Of a stretch of 64,000 nucleotides of DNA, positions 17,609 to 26,244 are shown one piece after another. Position 1 is the stretch's first letter, and each line of letters starts with the position of its first letter. The notes beneath the pieces were generated by a model that saw only the letters and a program-made list of their open reading frames with translations, searched no databases and was not told where the DNA came from. Source of the DNA: Stenotrophomonas maltophilia (GTDB taxonomy: Bacteria; Pseudomonadota; Gammaproteobacteria; Xanthomonadales; Xanthomonadaceae); the NCBI RefSeq assembly GCF_002799155.1, contig NZ_NERD01000002.1, forward strand, positions 2,108,001 through 2,172,000. Direction: 5' to 3'. The position numbers and the translations under genes are program-made.

Positions 17609-18395
17609 CCGGCGCTGGTGGCCGCTGTGCCTGCTTGCGCTGGCGTCGATGGCCAGCGCGCAGCCGATGCCCGGCAAGGTGCTCGACCTCGCCAGCGGCC
17701 AGAGCCTGGACGAAGCGGCGTTCGTGAAGCGCGCAGCGAACGCCCCGCGGCTGCTGTTGGGCGAACGCCACGACCTGGCCGGTGACCACGCCGCCCAGCG
17801 CTGGCTGCTGCAGTCTCTGCAGCAGCAGCGTCCACAAGGCGCGCTGGTGCTGGAGATGATCGCCAGCGAACGCCAGCCGCGCCTGCAGCGGGTACGGCGC
17901 TGGCTGGCCAAGGGCAACCATGCCGACGGTGCGCGCCTGCAGGAGCTGCTGGGCTGGGATACACGATGGCCATGGACCGCCTATGGCGGGCTGGTGCAGG
18001 ACGCCACCGCCGCTGGCATCCCCCTGTTCGGCGGGAATCTCGCGCGCGCCGAGGTCAACGCGCACCTTGCGTCCGCTGATGCAGTGCGGTTCCCGGTGGC
18101 CGCTGCCCGCCAACGCCTGTCGGCCGTGGTGCTGGCCCAGCACGCGGACGCAGCACCGATGCTGGAAGGGATGCTGGCCGTGCAACAGGCCCGCGACAGG
18201 CGCATGGCACAGGTAATGACCGAGGCACCTGCACCCGCGCTGCTGGTGGCCGGTCGCTGGCATGTACTGCGCGGTACCGGCGTGCCGGGCTACCTGCCAG
18301 CGGACACACCGGCGCTGGTGATCGCACTGGCCTCGCCGGGTGAAACCGTCGAGGCGGCCGACGCCGACCTGCTATGGGTGCTGGACGATGAGTGA
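17595..18395 (+). CDS. ChaN-family (heme-binding uptake, Tiki superfamily) protein
   Basis: A 266-residue protein overlapping the end of the receptor gene by 14 nt. Residues 1-23 are an N-terminal signal segment (arginines then PLCLLALASMASAQ); no lipobox cysteine follows, unlike Campylobacter ChaN, which is a lipoprotein. The ChaN signature LLLGERHDLAGDHAAQRWLL is present near residues 53-72, with LEMI and GNLAR motifs further on. ChaN binds heme dimers and helps iron import at the outer membrane. Placement between a receptor and a TonB-like gene supports a heme-linked cassette. Alternative: generic Tiki-fold protein. Confidence 0.82.
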   Translation: MWRSSRRWWPLCLLALASMASAQPMPGKVLDLASGQSLDEAAFVKRAANAPRLLLGERHDLAGDHAAQRWLLQSLQQQRPQGALVLEMIASERQPRLQRVRRWLAKGNHADGARLQELLGWDTRWPWTAYGGLVQDATAAGIPLFGGNLARAEVNAHLASADAVRFPVAAARQRLSAVVLAQHADAAPMLEGMLAVQQARDRRMAQVMTEAPAPALLVAGRWHVLRGTGVPGYLPADTPALVIALASPGETVEAADADLLWVLDDE

Positions 18396-19101
18396 GCGCG
18401 GCCAACACTGGCAGGCGGTCGCCATCAGCATCGGCCTGCACCTGTTGCCCCTGCTGCTGTTGGTGCACTGGGTGGCCGCGCCGCCGCTGCTGCCGCCGCC
18501 TGAGCAGGACGTGCGCATCAGCCTGCGCCTGCTGGCGCCGGCGACACCGCCCCAGCCAGTGGAAGAACGCCAGGCAGACACCCCGAGCCAGGCGCAGCAG
18601 GCGCGCGCATCGCAACCCACCCGGTCACCGTCGCCGCCCCCGCCCACCGCTGCGCGCGAAGGCGACCTCGCCGCCAGCGAACACGGTGGCACTGGCCGGC
18701 AACCGCTGCCGGTCGCCACGCCTGCGGCCGTGACCGATGCAAGTCCCGCACCGGCATCGATCACGGCCGCGCCGCCCGCTCCCGACGCACCACCGGCAGA
18801 CTTCCAGGCCGGCGCCGCCAGCGACCAGTGGGAAGCCCGCCTGATGGCGCGGCTGGAGCGTTACCGCTACTACCCCGCCGCCGCACGTTCACGCCGGCAG
18901 CAGGGTACGGCCTGGGTCAGGGCCAGCATCGACCGCGAAGGTCGGCTGCTGGCGCTGCGGTTGGAGCAGTCCAGTGGCCAGCCGATGCTCGACGCCGCCG
19001 CGCTGCAGACATTCCGTCGTGCGCAGCCGCTGCCGCCCATTCCCGATGAACTGAAGGCACCGCAGGAACTGGTGGTGCCGGTCGAGTACTACCTGCGCTA
19101 G
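18388..19101 (+). CDS. TonB-like energy transducer of the iron/heme cassette
   Basis: A 237-residue TonB-family protein overlapping the ChaN gene by 8 nt. One N-terminal transmembrane anchor at about residues 10-32 (ISIGLHLLPLLLLVHW, including the SxxxH pattern), then a Pro/Ala/Thr-rich periplasmic linker of some 110 residues, then a C-terminal TonB domain (about 155-237) with YRYYPAAARSRRQQGTAWVRA. The conserved anchor His is visible. No exbB or exbD gene is nearby, so it must borrow an ExbBD pump from elsewhere. Its stop codon overlaps the convergent RidA gene's stop. Confidence 0.88.
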   Translation: MSERGQHWQAVAISIGLHLLPLLLLVHWVAAPPLLPPPEQDVRISLRLLAPATPPQPVEERQADTPSQAQQARASQPTRSPSPPPPTAAREGDLAASEHGGTGRQPLPVATPAAVTDASPAPASITAAPPAPDAPPADFQAGAASDQWEARLMARLERYRYYPAAARSRRQQGTAWVRASIDREGRLLALRLEQSSGQPMLDAAALQTFRRAQPLPPIPDELKAPQELVVPVEYYLR

Positions 19102-19532
19102 GCCGCGTAAGCCTCCGCCTCGATCTCGAACAGCATGCCGTCCAGCGCCAGCCGTGGCACAGGGATCAGTGTGCAGGTCGGTGCAGCACGGTTCGGCCAA
19201 CGCTGCCGCACCTGCCGGGCGATGATGCCCAGCCGGTCCTCGTCGTGGTCGACCACCAGGATGCGCAACCGTGCGACATCAGCCAGGCTGGCCTGCGCCG
19301 AGCGCAACGCAATCTGCAGGTTGTCCAGTGCCTGCTCGACCTGTTCCTCGAAACCGGGGGAGAGATGGCCATCGGCATCCTCACCGCCCTGCCCGGCGAT
19401 ATGGATCACCCGCGCCGGCAGGCGAACGACGGCCACGTGCGAGTACCCGTTGGCCGAAGGGTCGTATAGCCCGGGAGGATTGAACAGTTCCAGCAGGCCA
19501 TGGCCGAGGTCCGGGGTGGTCAGCAGGTTCAT
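19098..19532 (-). CDS. RidA/YjgF/YER057c-family protein
   Basis: A 144-residue RidA-like protein. Family features are the N-terminal strand followed by PSANGYSHVAVV, the VIHIAGQGG core, EQVEQALDNLQIALRSAQASLADVARLRILVVD, and the C-terminal PVPRLALDGMLFEIEAEA. The arginine that binds keto acids in canonical RidA (TCTLIPV region) is replaced, so it may be a Rid subgroup other than the imine deaminase. Start MNLLTTPDLG is chosen because the upstream frame has no family similarity. Its stop codon interlocks with that of the TonB-like gene. Confidence 0.8.
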   Translation of the reverse strand: MNLLTTPDLGHGLLELFNPPGLYDPSANGYSHVAVVRLPARVIHIAGQGGEDADGHLSPGFEEQVEQALDNLQIALRSAQASLADVARLRILVVDHDEDRLGIIARQVRQRWPNRAAPTCTLIPVPRLALDGMLFEIEAEAYAA

Positions 19533-19631
19533 GCCGCATGCCTCGTGGGGGATGCGAGGCAGTCTGCAACCTAAACTCGGGTTGAGGTCAAACAGCGCCC
19601 GTGCAACAGATCGGTTCGCCACGCGCAACGA

Positions 19632-20534
19632 TCACGTCCACGCCGGATCCGCCGTGAAATCGATGGTCAACCAGAACGTATTGCCGCGGGCATCCAGCCG
19701 CACCGCGATCTCATCGCGCATCGCATCGACTTCGCCCACCGACCCCAGCAGCGTGGTCGGGTCAGCCAGCACATGGATCTCGATGAAGCGCATCCGCCCC
19801 ATCTTCGCCACATGGCTGGTGAAACCGGCATAGCCACGCTCGGCCACGAACGCCTGCATCACCTGCTGCACGCGCCGGTCCAGATCATCCGGTGCCACCT
19901 GCAGCACTTCGCGCATGGCCTTCCACGCGCTGCGCGCCGGCACCGGCAGCACCGCAAGGCTGATCAGCGCCAGCACGATCGAATCCAGGTACGGCACCCA
20001 GTGGTGCCACTCACCGCCGTGCAGGACCAGCGCCAACACGAAGGCCAGCACCACCGCCAGGCTCATCAACCCACCCAGCAGCCAGCCGCGCACATCCAAC
20101 CACAAAAGAGCGGAGCGCAGATGCCGCGCCTGCTGCGCGACGAACGCCGCCATCGCCAGGTTGCTGGCACTCAGCAGCGCCGCCCACCACAGCGCTGGCC
20201 CGAACTTCACCTCGTGCCCGCCCGTGGTCAGGCCGATCACGGCGTTGGCCAGCGCATACACGCAGGCCAGCGACAGGATCACACCGCCCAGTGCCTCGAC
20301 CATCGGCTCCAGGTGCCAGTAGCCGTACTGGAAGCGCGGGCTCTGTTCCCGCGCCACCAGCCGCAGCACCGACAACGACACCAGGGTCAGGGCGACGTCG
20401 ACCAGGCTGTACACGCCGTCGAACAGGATGGCCTGTGATCCCACCAGCAGGCCACCGCCGAAGCCGGCCGCGCTCACCGCCAGGGTGACCCCGATCGAGA
20501 ACTTCAGGATGCGTTGCTCGCGCGCGGTATCCAT
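19632..20534 (-). CDS. Cation diffusion facilitator-like membrane protein with degenerate metal site
   Basis: A 300-residue six-helix CDF-family protein with a cytoplasmic C-terminal domain (about 205-300) ending in a ferredoxin-like fold. Against E. coli YiiP, the TM2 D-x3-D becomes Y42-S-L-V-D46 (a different Asp is at D39), and the TM5 H-x3-D becomes L144-x3-D148. Thus two of the four canonical zinc ligands are absent. The YGYWHLEPM loop and overall layout are otherwise typical. It starts 28 nt after the decarboxylase stop on the same strand, suggesting cotranscription. Substrate may differ from Zn/Fe. Confidence 0.8.
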   Translation of the reverse strand: MDTAREQRILKFSIGVTLAVSAAGFGGGLLVGSQAILFDGVYSLVDVALTLVSLSVLRLVAREQSPRFQYGYWHLEPMVEALGGVILSLACVYALANAVIGLTTGGHEVKFGPALWWAALLSASNLAMAAFVAQQARHLRSALLWLDVRGWLLGGLMSLAVVLAFVLALVLHGGEWHHWVPYLDSIVLALISLAVLPVPARSAWKAMREVLQVAPDDLDRRVQQVMQAFVAERGYAGFTSHVAKMGRMRFIEIHVLADPTTLLGSVGEVDAMRDEIAVRLDARGNTFWLTIDFTADPAWT

Positions 20535-20562
20535 CGTTCGCCGAAGCGCCGACCGTTGCGGG

Positions 20563-22851
20563 TCAGGCCTTCAGCACCTCCACCTTGTACGAAACCGCAT
20601 CCCCCTCCTGCTCGATGATGAGCCCGTGCACGTCCGATTCGAAGCCCGGGAAGCGGGCGTTCTGCTCACGGGCGATGCGCAGCGACTGGATGATCGGCTC
20701 GTCGCTGTCGCCGAAGCGCTCGCCCGGCATGATGGTCGGGATGCCCGGCGGGTACGGCACCAGCATGGTCGCAGCGACGCGACCACTGAGCAGCTCGATG
20801 TCGACCCGCTCGATCTCGCCCTTCACCAGGTGGTTGTAGGCATCGGCCGGGGTCATCACCGGGGTCGGCAGATCCACGTACATCTCGCGCATCACCTTGG
20901 CCACGGCAAATTCCTGGTTGAACGCATGCAGCGCGTCGCACAGGTCACGCAGGCCCCAGCCGGCGTAGGCATTCGGATAATCGGCGGCCAGCGTCGGCAG
21001 TGCCTGGCTCAGCGGCGCATTGCGATCGTAGAGCTCCTTGAACGCCATCAGCTCGGTGACCAGGGTGCTCCACTTGCCCTTGGTGATGCCCATCGAGAAC
21101 AGGAACAGCACCGAGTACAGGTTGGTCTTTTCCACGGTGATGCCGCGGCCCCACAGGAACTTGCTCAGCACTGCCGCCGGGATGCCCAGCTTGCCCATGC
21201 TGCCGTCCATCGCCAGGCCCGGGGTCAGCAGGGTCACCTTGACCGGGTCGATCAGCACATAGTCATCAACCAGGTTCTCGAAGCCGTGCCAGTGCGCATC
21301 CGGCTGCAGGTACCACTCCTCGCGCTTGGCCACCAGCGGTGCTGGCGTATCGCCCTTGTCCAGGCTGCGCTCGAGCTTGGTGGGCTGCCACACGCTGAAC
21401 CACCAGTCGTCCCGGCCGAGATCATCGCGCACGTGCAGCATCGCGCGGCGGAAGGCGATGGCCTCGTCGTGCATTTCCTGTACCAGCGAACGGCCGGCAT
21501 CGCCCTCCATCATCTTCGAGGCAACGTCACAGGCCGCGATCACCCCGTAGTGCGGGCTGGTCGAGGTATGCATCATGAACGACTCGTTGAAGCGCTCGGC
21601 ATCCAGGTTGCGCTGCGCCGAATTGCGTACGTGGATCATCGATGCCTGCGAGAACGCCGCCAGCAGCTTGTGGGTCGAATGCGTGGTGAAGATGATCGCA
21701 TCCTGCTCACGCGGCTTGCCCTTGGCCATGCCGTAGTGGTTCTCGTAGAACGGATGGAACGCGGCGTAGGCGTACCAGGCTTCGTCGAAATGCAGGAAGT
21801 CGACCGCGCTGCCGATCTCATCGGCAATCTTCTCGGCGTTGTAGCACAGGCCGTCGTAGGTCGAATTGGTCACCACCGCGATGCGCGGCTTGGAACCGGC
21901 CCTGTAGGCCTGGCTGGCCAGCGGATTGGCGGCGATGCGCTGCTGCAGCGACTCCGGCGTGAACTGATCCAGGCTGATCGGGCCGATGATGCCGTGCGCG
22001 TTGCGGCTGGGGGTGAAGTACACCGGCACCGCACCAGTCATGATCAGCGCGTGCAGCAGCGACTTGTGGCAGTTTCGATCGACGAACACCACGTCGCCAC
22101 GCGCCACCGTGCCATGCCAGACGATCTTGTTGGCGGTGGAGGTGCCGTTGGTGACGAAGAAGGTGTGGTCGGCACCGAAGTTGCGCGCGGCTTCGTTCTC
22201 GGCGTCCTTGATCGGGCCGGTGTGATCGAGCAGCGAGCCCAGCTCCGGCACCGAGATCGACAGGTCGCTGCGCAGGGTATTCTCGCCGTAGAACTGGTGG
22301 AATGCGCGGCCGACCGGCGATTTGGTGAACGCCACGCCGCCGGCATGGCCGGGCGTGTGCCAGGAGTAGTTGGACTCGGCCGCATGATGGATCAGCGCCT
22401 TGAAGAACGGTGGCAACAGGTTCTTCATGTAGTCTTCGGCCGCGCGCATCACCTGCCGCGAGATGAAGCTCTTGGTGTCCTCGAACAGGAAGATGAAGCC
22501 ATGGATGTACTTGAGCAGCTTGCTCGGCACCTTCTCGATGGTGCGGCGCTCGCCGTACAGGAACACCGGCAGGTTGGCGCGGCGTGCGCTCTGCTCGCGC
22601 AGGAAGGCAGTCAGGCGCTGGAACTCGCCATCCACTTCTTCGCTGCCATCGATCGAGATCAGCACTGCCGAGGCCGCCACGTAGGTGCGGGCACCAGCAC
22701 GGGCATCATCCAGGTTCAGTCCGCACAGCACGCGCTGGCCGTTGCCGCGCAGCTCTTCCACCAGGGCGCGGATCAGGATGCCGCCGATGCGCGGCGATTC
22801 GTAGTCGTTGTCGATGACAATGACCGGATAGTCCAGGGACTTGAAGTACAC
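20563..22851 (-). CDS. Lysine/arginine/ornithine decarboxylase (LdcA-like)
   Basis: A 762-residue fold-type I PLP decarboxylase. N-terminal wing domain (about 1-125), linker, PLP core with the Schiff-base lysine K395 in HSTHKLLAAF, and C-terminal domain with PYPPGIP. The segment NYSWHTPGH...FHQFYGENTLRSDL and many others match Pseudomonas aeruginosa LdcA (lysine decarboxylase) more closely than E. coli AdiA or CadA, as far as memory allows. GTG at 22851 is preceded by AAGGAG with a 7-nt gap and replaces any ATG. It ends 28 nt before the CDF-like gene and starts 20 nt after the antiporter. Expected reaction: lysine to cadaverine plus CO2; arginine cannot be excluded. Confidence 0.88.
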   Translation of the reverse strand: MYFKSLDYPVIVIDNDYESPRIGGILIRALVEELRGNGQRVLCGLNLDDARAGARTYVAASAVLISIDGSEEVDGEFQRLTAFLREQSARRANLPVFLYGERRTIEKVPSKLLKYIHGFIFLFEDTKSFISRQVMRAAEDYMKNLLPPFFKALIHHAAESNYSWHTPGHAGGVAFTKSPVGRAFHQFYGENTLRSDLSISVPELGSLLDHTGPIKDAENEAARNFGADHTFFVTNGTSTANKIVWHGTVARGDVVFVDRNCHKSLLHALIMTGAVPVYFTPSRNAHGIIGPISLDQFTPESLQQRIAANPLASQAYRAGSKPRIAVVTNSTYDGLCYNAEKIADEIGSAVDFLHFDEAWYAYAAFHPFYENHYGMAKGKPREQDAIIFTTHSTHKLLAAFSQASMIHVRNSAQRNLDAERFNESFMMHTSTSPHYGVIAACDVASKMMEGDAGRSLVQEMHDEAIAFRRAMLHVRDDLGRDDWWFSVWQPTKLERSLDKGDTPAPLVAKREEWYLQPDAHWHGFENLVDDYVLIDPVKVTLLTPGLAMDGSMGKLGIPAAVLSKFLWGRGITVEKTNLYSVLFLFSMGITKGKWSTLVTELMAFKELYDRNAPLSQALPTLAADYPNAYAGWGLRDLCDALHAFNQEFAVAKVMREMYVDLPTPVMTPADAYNHLVKGEIERVDIELLSGRVAATMLVPYPPGIPTIMPGERFGDSDEPIIQSLRIAREQNARFPGFESDVHGLIIEQEGDAVSYKVEVLKA

Positions 22852-22871
22852 GTTGATTCTCCTTGTCGAAC

Positions 22872-24224
22872 TCAGGAACGCTGGGCGCCGGCGCTGATGG
22901 CCGAGGCCTCGCGGGCGCGCTGCCGCTGCTGGCGGCGCTCCTCGCTGAAGAAGGGATAGAACACGGTGATGAACAGCACGAACAGGAAGGCGTACTGCAC
23001 GATGGTTCCCGACGAGCCGTAGATCGCCCACAGGCAGTACACGACGGTCAGGCTGGTCAGGGTCCAGAACGCACCGGTGTGGACCAGGGTGTGCGACCGC
23101 TCGACCACGAAGTAGCACGCCACGCACGAGTAGATGTAGGGCAGCAGGGTCAGCACCACGGCCGCCGACGTGATCACGTCGAACTGGGCCGACGCTGTTT
23201 CCGAGGTGGAGGTGACCAGCACCGCCAGGGTCATCAGCACCGCCACGATCAGCACGCCCTTGACCGGTACGTCGTCCTTGTTGGTCTTGCTGAAGACGCT
23301 CGGGAACAGGCCATCATCGGAGGCCGCCTTGGCACTCTGTGCGGTCAGCAGGATCCAGCCGCCCAGCGAACCGGCGGCACCGATGAAGGCGCACAGGCTG
23401 ACCAGCGCACCGCCCCAGCCACCGACCGCCTTGGCCGCGGCCAGCGCGAAGGGCGCGTCGGACACCTGCAGTTCCGAGTTCGGCACCATGCCCATGATCA
23501 CCGAAGAACTGGCGATGTAGGCGATGGCGGCCAGGAACACACCGGCCAGCGTGGCGCGGGCCACGTTCTTTTCCGGGTTCTCCACCACGCCAGCCGTCAC
23601 CGAGGCCGACTCGACACCGATGAAGGCCCACAGGGTCAGTGCTGCAGCGCTGGAGATCGCGCCGAAGTTGGACTCGCCCGACACGTTGTAGGCGCCCTTG
23701 AAGATGTCGGCATCGAAGAAGAACCAGCCGAAGATGGCGATGCCCAGGATCGGCACCAGCGCAAAGCTGGTGGTGACCGTCTGCACCCGGCTGACGAACG
23801 CCGGCCCGATCATGTTGGCGAAGCTCAGTGCCCACACCAGCACCAGCACCGCGATACAGCGCACCAGTGGCTCGGACAGGATCGGGAAGAAATAGCTGAA
23901 GTAGCCCACCGCCGCGATCGGGATGGCGACGTTGCCGATCCAGTTGGCGAACCAGTAGATGGTATTGGTCTGGAAGCCCATGTAGGGTCCGAACCAGTCA
24001 CGCGCGTAGGCGTAGGGGCCACCCGCCTTCGGTGCCAGCTTGCCCAGCTTGGCGAACACGAAGGCCAGCAGCAGCGCACCCGCGGTAGTGATCAGCCAGC
24101 CCCAGATCGAGGCGGTACCGATCTTGGCCAGGCTGGAAGGCAGCAGGAACACGCCTGAGCCCATCATGTTGCCGGCGACGAGGAAGGTGGCTCCGACCAC
24201 CCCGATTTTCTTTGCTTCTGCCAT
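22872..24224 (-). CDS. Basic amino acid/polyamine antiporter (CadB/AdiC family, APC)
   Basis: A 450-residue, 12-helix APC antiporter. AdiC substrate-pathway residues are conserved at a constant offset of 3: N19, S23, Y90, W199, E205 and W290 (AdiC N22, S26, Y93, W202, E208, W293). The N-terminal AKKIGVV...VAGNMMGSG is also very like CadB, and these residues are shared by both, so arginine/agmatine versus lysine/cadaverine exchange is not decided by them. The start MAEAKKIG follows a GGAG site. Paired with the decarboxylase, it would import the amino acid and export the amine, consuming cytoplasmic protons. Confidence 0.88.
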   Translation of the reverse strand: MAEAKKIGVVGATFLVAGNMMGSGVFLLPSSLAKIGTASIWGWLITTAGALLLAFVFAKLGKLAPKAGGPYAYARDWFGPYMGFQTNTIYWFANWIGNVAIPIAAVGYFSYFFPILSEPLVRCIAVLVLVWALSFANMIGPAFVSRVQTVTTSFALVPILGIAIFGWFFFDADIFKGAYNVSGESNFGAISSAAALTLWAFIGVESASVTAGVVENPEKNVARATLAGVFLAAIAYIASSSVIMGMVPNSELQVSDAPFALAAAKAVGGWGGALVSLCAFIGAAGSLGGWILLTAQSAKAASDDGLFPSVFSKTNKDDVPVKGVLIVAVLMTLAVLVTSTSETASAQFDVITSAAVVLTLLPYIYSCVACYFVVERSHTLVHTGAFWTLTSLTVVYCLWAIYGSSGTIVQYAFLFVLFITVFYPFFSEERRQQRQRAREASAISAGAQRS

Positions 24225-24301
24225 GACAATCTCCAGTACTGGCATGAGCCCGGTGCAGCCGGGCGTGGGGACGGGTTACGCTGGCGTACGACCGCTGGCG
24301 C

Positions 24302-25732
24302 CTATTTGATGAAGTTGTATTGCAGGCTGCCCTGCACCCGGACCGTGTCGCCGCGCGCACCGCCCTGCTGTTCAAGGCGGCCGTACAGCAGCTCCATGCC
24401 CATCGTCCACGAAGGCGCCGGGCTCCAGATCAGGTTGAAGACGCCGTAGCGGCTCTGCCGGAATGCGTCGGCCGCCAGTGCGGCATTCCGCTCCAGGGTC
24501 AGCTGGCCGAAGATCAGGTTCGAACGCCACAGCCCGGACCAGTAGTGGGTGTAGCCGACGAAGCCGCCGTGCAGATCCAGCGCATCGAGGCGGCCATCGG
24601 TACCGACTACCGCATCCAGCCCGGAGCCGGTCAGGTCGGCGGTGTAGCGGCTGAGACCACGCCCACCCAGGGCACCGAACAGCAGCAGATCGCGCTCACC
24701 CACGGACGCCGATCCACTCACCTGCAGACCGCCGGCCACACGCCGGTCGCGCTCGCCATCGCCGTCATAGGCCAGGCTTCGTGCCACTGCGCCGAGTTGC
24801 AGGTGGCCCCAGTCACGCTCCATGCGCGCGCTCACCGTCACATCAGGCAACCGGTTTACCGCGCCCCGCTCATCGGTGGCACCAGCAAGTTCGGTCTTCG
24901 GATCTTCGGCAGCGACAGTCAGGGTGTTGCCCTTGCCTATTGCGAAGCTGTGGTGGATGCCCGCCACCAGCAGGTATCCGGCACCGCCGGGCCCTGCGAA
25001 ATCCAGCGTATCGGGCAGGCTGTCCGGGTCCATGAAGCTGGAATAGCCGTAGCCGGCATAGGTATTGCCGAGCTGGCCATAGGCATGGCGCAGGCGGAAT
25101 TCGTAGCCGTCACTGCTACCGAAGAAGTCATTCTCCAGGTAGAAGCGCAGGTTGCCGTGCGTGGTCGGACGTCGCGCCTCGAAGCTGAAGCGGGTCTGCT
25201 TGGCATGGATGTTGAAATTGGAGACGTCACGATGGCGACCGCCCACCGGCATCGATGAAGGAATGAACTGGTCCTCGTCGCCGGCTGCACGCGAATCGGC
25301 GATGGCATCCAGCTTGGCGTAGCCGCCGATGCGGATCATCGTGTCAGTGCCAGGAATGGCGAAGAAGCCCTTCAGGTCCGGATCGGTCGGGCCGGCCGCA
25401 CTGTCCGGTCGCGACGCAGCGGTGGACGGGTCGGCCACTGATTCGCGCTGCGGCAGCACCGGCTGCGCCACGCCCGGCACCTGGGTGGGATGCAGCAGGT
25501 TGGCGCTGCTGGCGGCTGCAGCCATCGGCGGCGGCACCTGCGCCCTGGCCGCTACGGCCCCCTCACGCTGCTCCAGCCGATCCAGGCGCTGCTGCATCCC
25601 TTCCAGCGCCTGGCGCATGGCAGCGATCTCCTTTCGCAACGCCTGCGCATCTTCCTGACCATCCTGCTGCGCATACGCTGGCGTGATCGCCAGTGCGGTC
25701 AAGCAGGCCAGACTCAGTACCGCCACGCGCAT
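24302..25732 (-). CDS. DcaP-like trimeric outer-membrane porin
   Basis: A 476-residue porin. Signal peptide about 1-22 (VLSLACLTALAITPAYAQ), an N-terminal coiled-coil (about 30-62, ALRKEIAAMRQALEGMQQRLDRLEQ), a low-complexity linker to about 110, then a 16-stranded barrel starting with LKGFFAIPGTDTMIRIGGYAK and ending in NFIK. The coiled-coil followed by the GTDTMIRIGG strand is characteristic of Acinetobacter DcaP-type porins. GGAGG precedes the ATG. It is the first gene of the minus-strand series porin, antiporter, decarboxylase, CDF-like, with 77 nt to the antiporter. Possible outer-membrane entry or exit route for the amino acid or amine; inferred from order only. Confidence 0.85.
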   Translation of the reverse strand: MRVAVLSLACLTALAITPAYAQQDGQEDAQALRKEIAAMRQALEGMQQRLDRLEQREGAVAARAQVPPPMAAAASSANLLHPTQVPGVAQPVLPQRESVADPSTAASRPDSAAGPTDPDLKGFFAIPGTDTMIRIGGYAKLDAIADSRAAGDEDQFIPSSMPVGGRHRDVSNFNIHAKQTRFSFEARRPTTHGNLRFYLENDFFGSSDGYEFRLRHAYGQLGNTYAGYGYSSFMDPDSLPDTLDFAGPGGAGYLLVAGIHHSFAIGKGNTLTVAAEDPKTELAGATDERGAVNRLPDVTVSARMERDWGHLQLGAVARSLAYDGDGERDRRVAGGLQVSGSASVGERDLLLFGALGGRGLSRYTADLTGSGLDAVVGTDGRLDALDLHGGFVGYTHYWSGLWRSNLIFGQLTLERNAALAADAFRQSRYGVFNLIWSPAPSWTMGMELLYGRLEQQGGARGDTVRVQGSLQYNFIK

Positions 25733-26085
25733 TGCATCCTCCCTGGACGAACACTTGATTCGCGCTGACGGGACGCACGCATGTGCCACCCCGGCCTCGC
25801 GCCGCCGTTGCTGGAAATGCGGATACTGCGTCGACGACAACGGACAGCCTGCGCATGACAGGCAACAGGACCGTGACACTGCCCTGCCTGTACCGATGTC
25901 GACGCCATCAAGGCCGCACTGCCAGAGAGGTGGCGACCGCAGCGGTCTGGGTAACAAGCATAGGGTGAGAGTGTCGTGAATGGCTGAGCCGACCGACCCC
26001 GATCAGGGCCTGGCGAGCGCGGCATCCATCGCGCATTGACGCTGTATTCCATGCGTCACAGGCTAATCCGCCTGTCGTTTTTGGC

Positions 26086-26115
26086 CTTGATTGGAATCAA
26101 GGCGCGAGGCTTGAT
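26086..26115. promoter_or_regulatory. Candidate operator with three CTTGAT half sites
   Basis: CTTGATT (26086-26092), AATCAAG (26095-26101) and CTTGAT (26110-26115) form two overlapping inverted repeats around GG and GCGCGAGG. The first pair is an 8-bp perfect dyad. It lies about 355-385 bp upstream of the porin operon start and is not followed by a T tract, so an operator is likelier than a terminator. Distance from the start makes this tentative. Confidence 0.35.
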
Positions 26116-26191
26116 GTCAGTCACTATTCAGACGTGACGACGAACAGATGATGCGCAGGCCGCACATCGATCCTGATCACGGAAAGCAACA

Positions 26192-26215
26192 GGCCCGCAT
26201 GCTGCCATGCGGGCC
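26192..26215 (-). terminator. Terminator-like hairpin after the DsbG gene
   Basis: Perfect 10-bp stem GGCCCGCATG / CATGCGGGCC with a 4-nt loop, 30 nt downstream of the DsbG stop on the minus strand, followed by TGTTGCTTTCC, a weak T-rich stretch. Confidence 0.6.
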
Positions 26216-26244
26216 CGTGGGTCATTCAAGATGAGAGGCGCGAC

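Larger units (their letters stand above)
25733..26244. other. 512-bp intergenic region upstream of the porin operon
   Basis: No convincing gene. Contains the region directly upstream of the porin operon (right-to-left), a three-half-site inverted/direct repeat at 26086-26115 and the terminator hairpin of the DsbG gene at 26192-26215. Short reading frames here lack ribosome sites and family similarity. I see no clear sigma-70 promoter on the minus strand. Confidence 0.6.

Noticed and set aside
15170..17917. Long minus-strand frame antisense to the TonB-dependent receptor
   Set aside because: Composition shadow of the receptor gene; no ribosome site or recognisable domain.
20428..22959. 843-codon plus-strand frame antisense to the decarboxylase
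   Set aside because: Shadow of a confident PLP decarboxylase; translation is Arg/Gln/His/Val-rich without domains.
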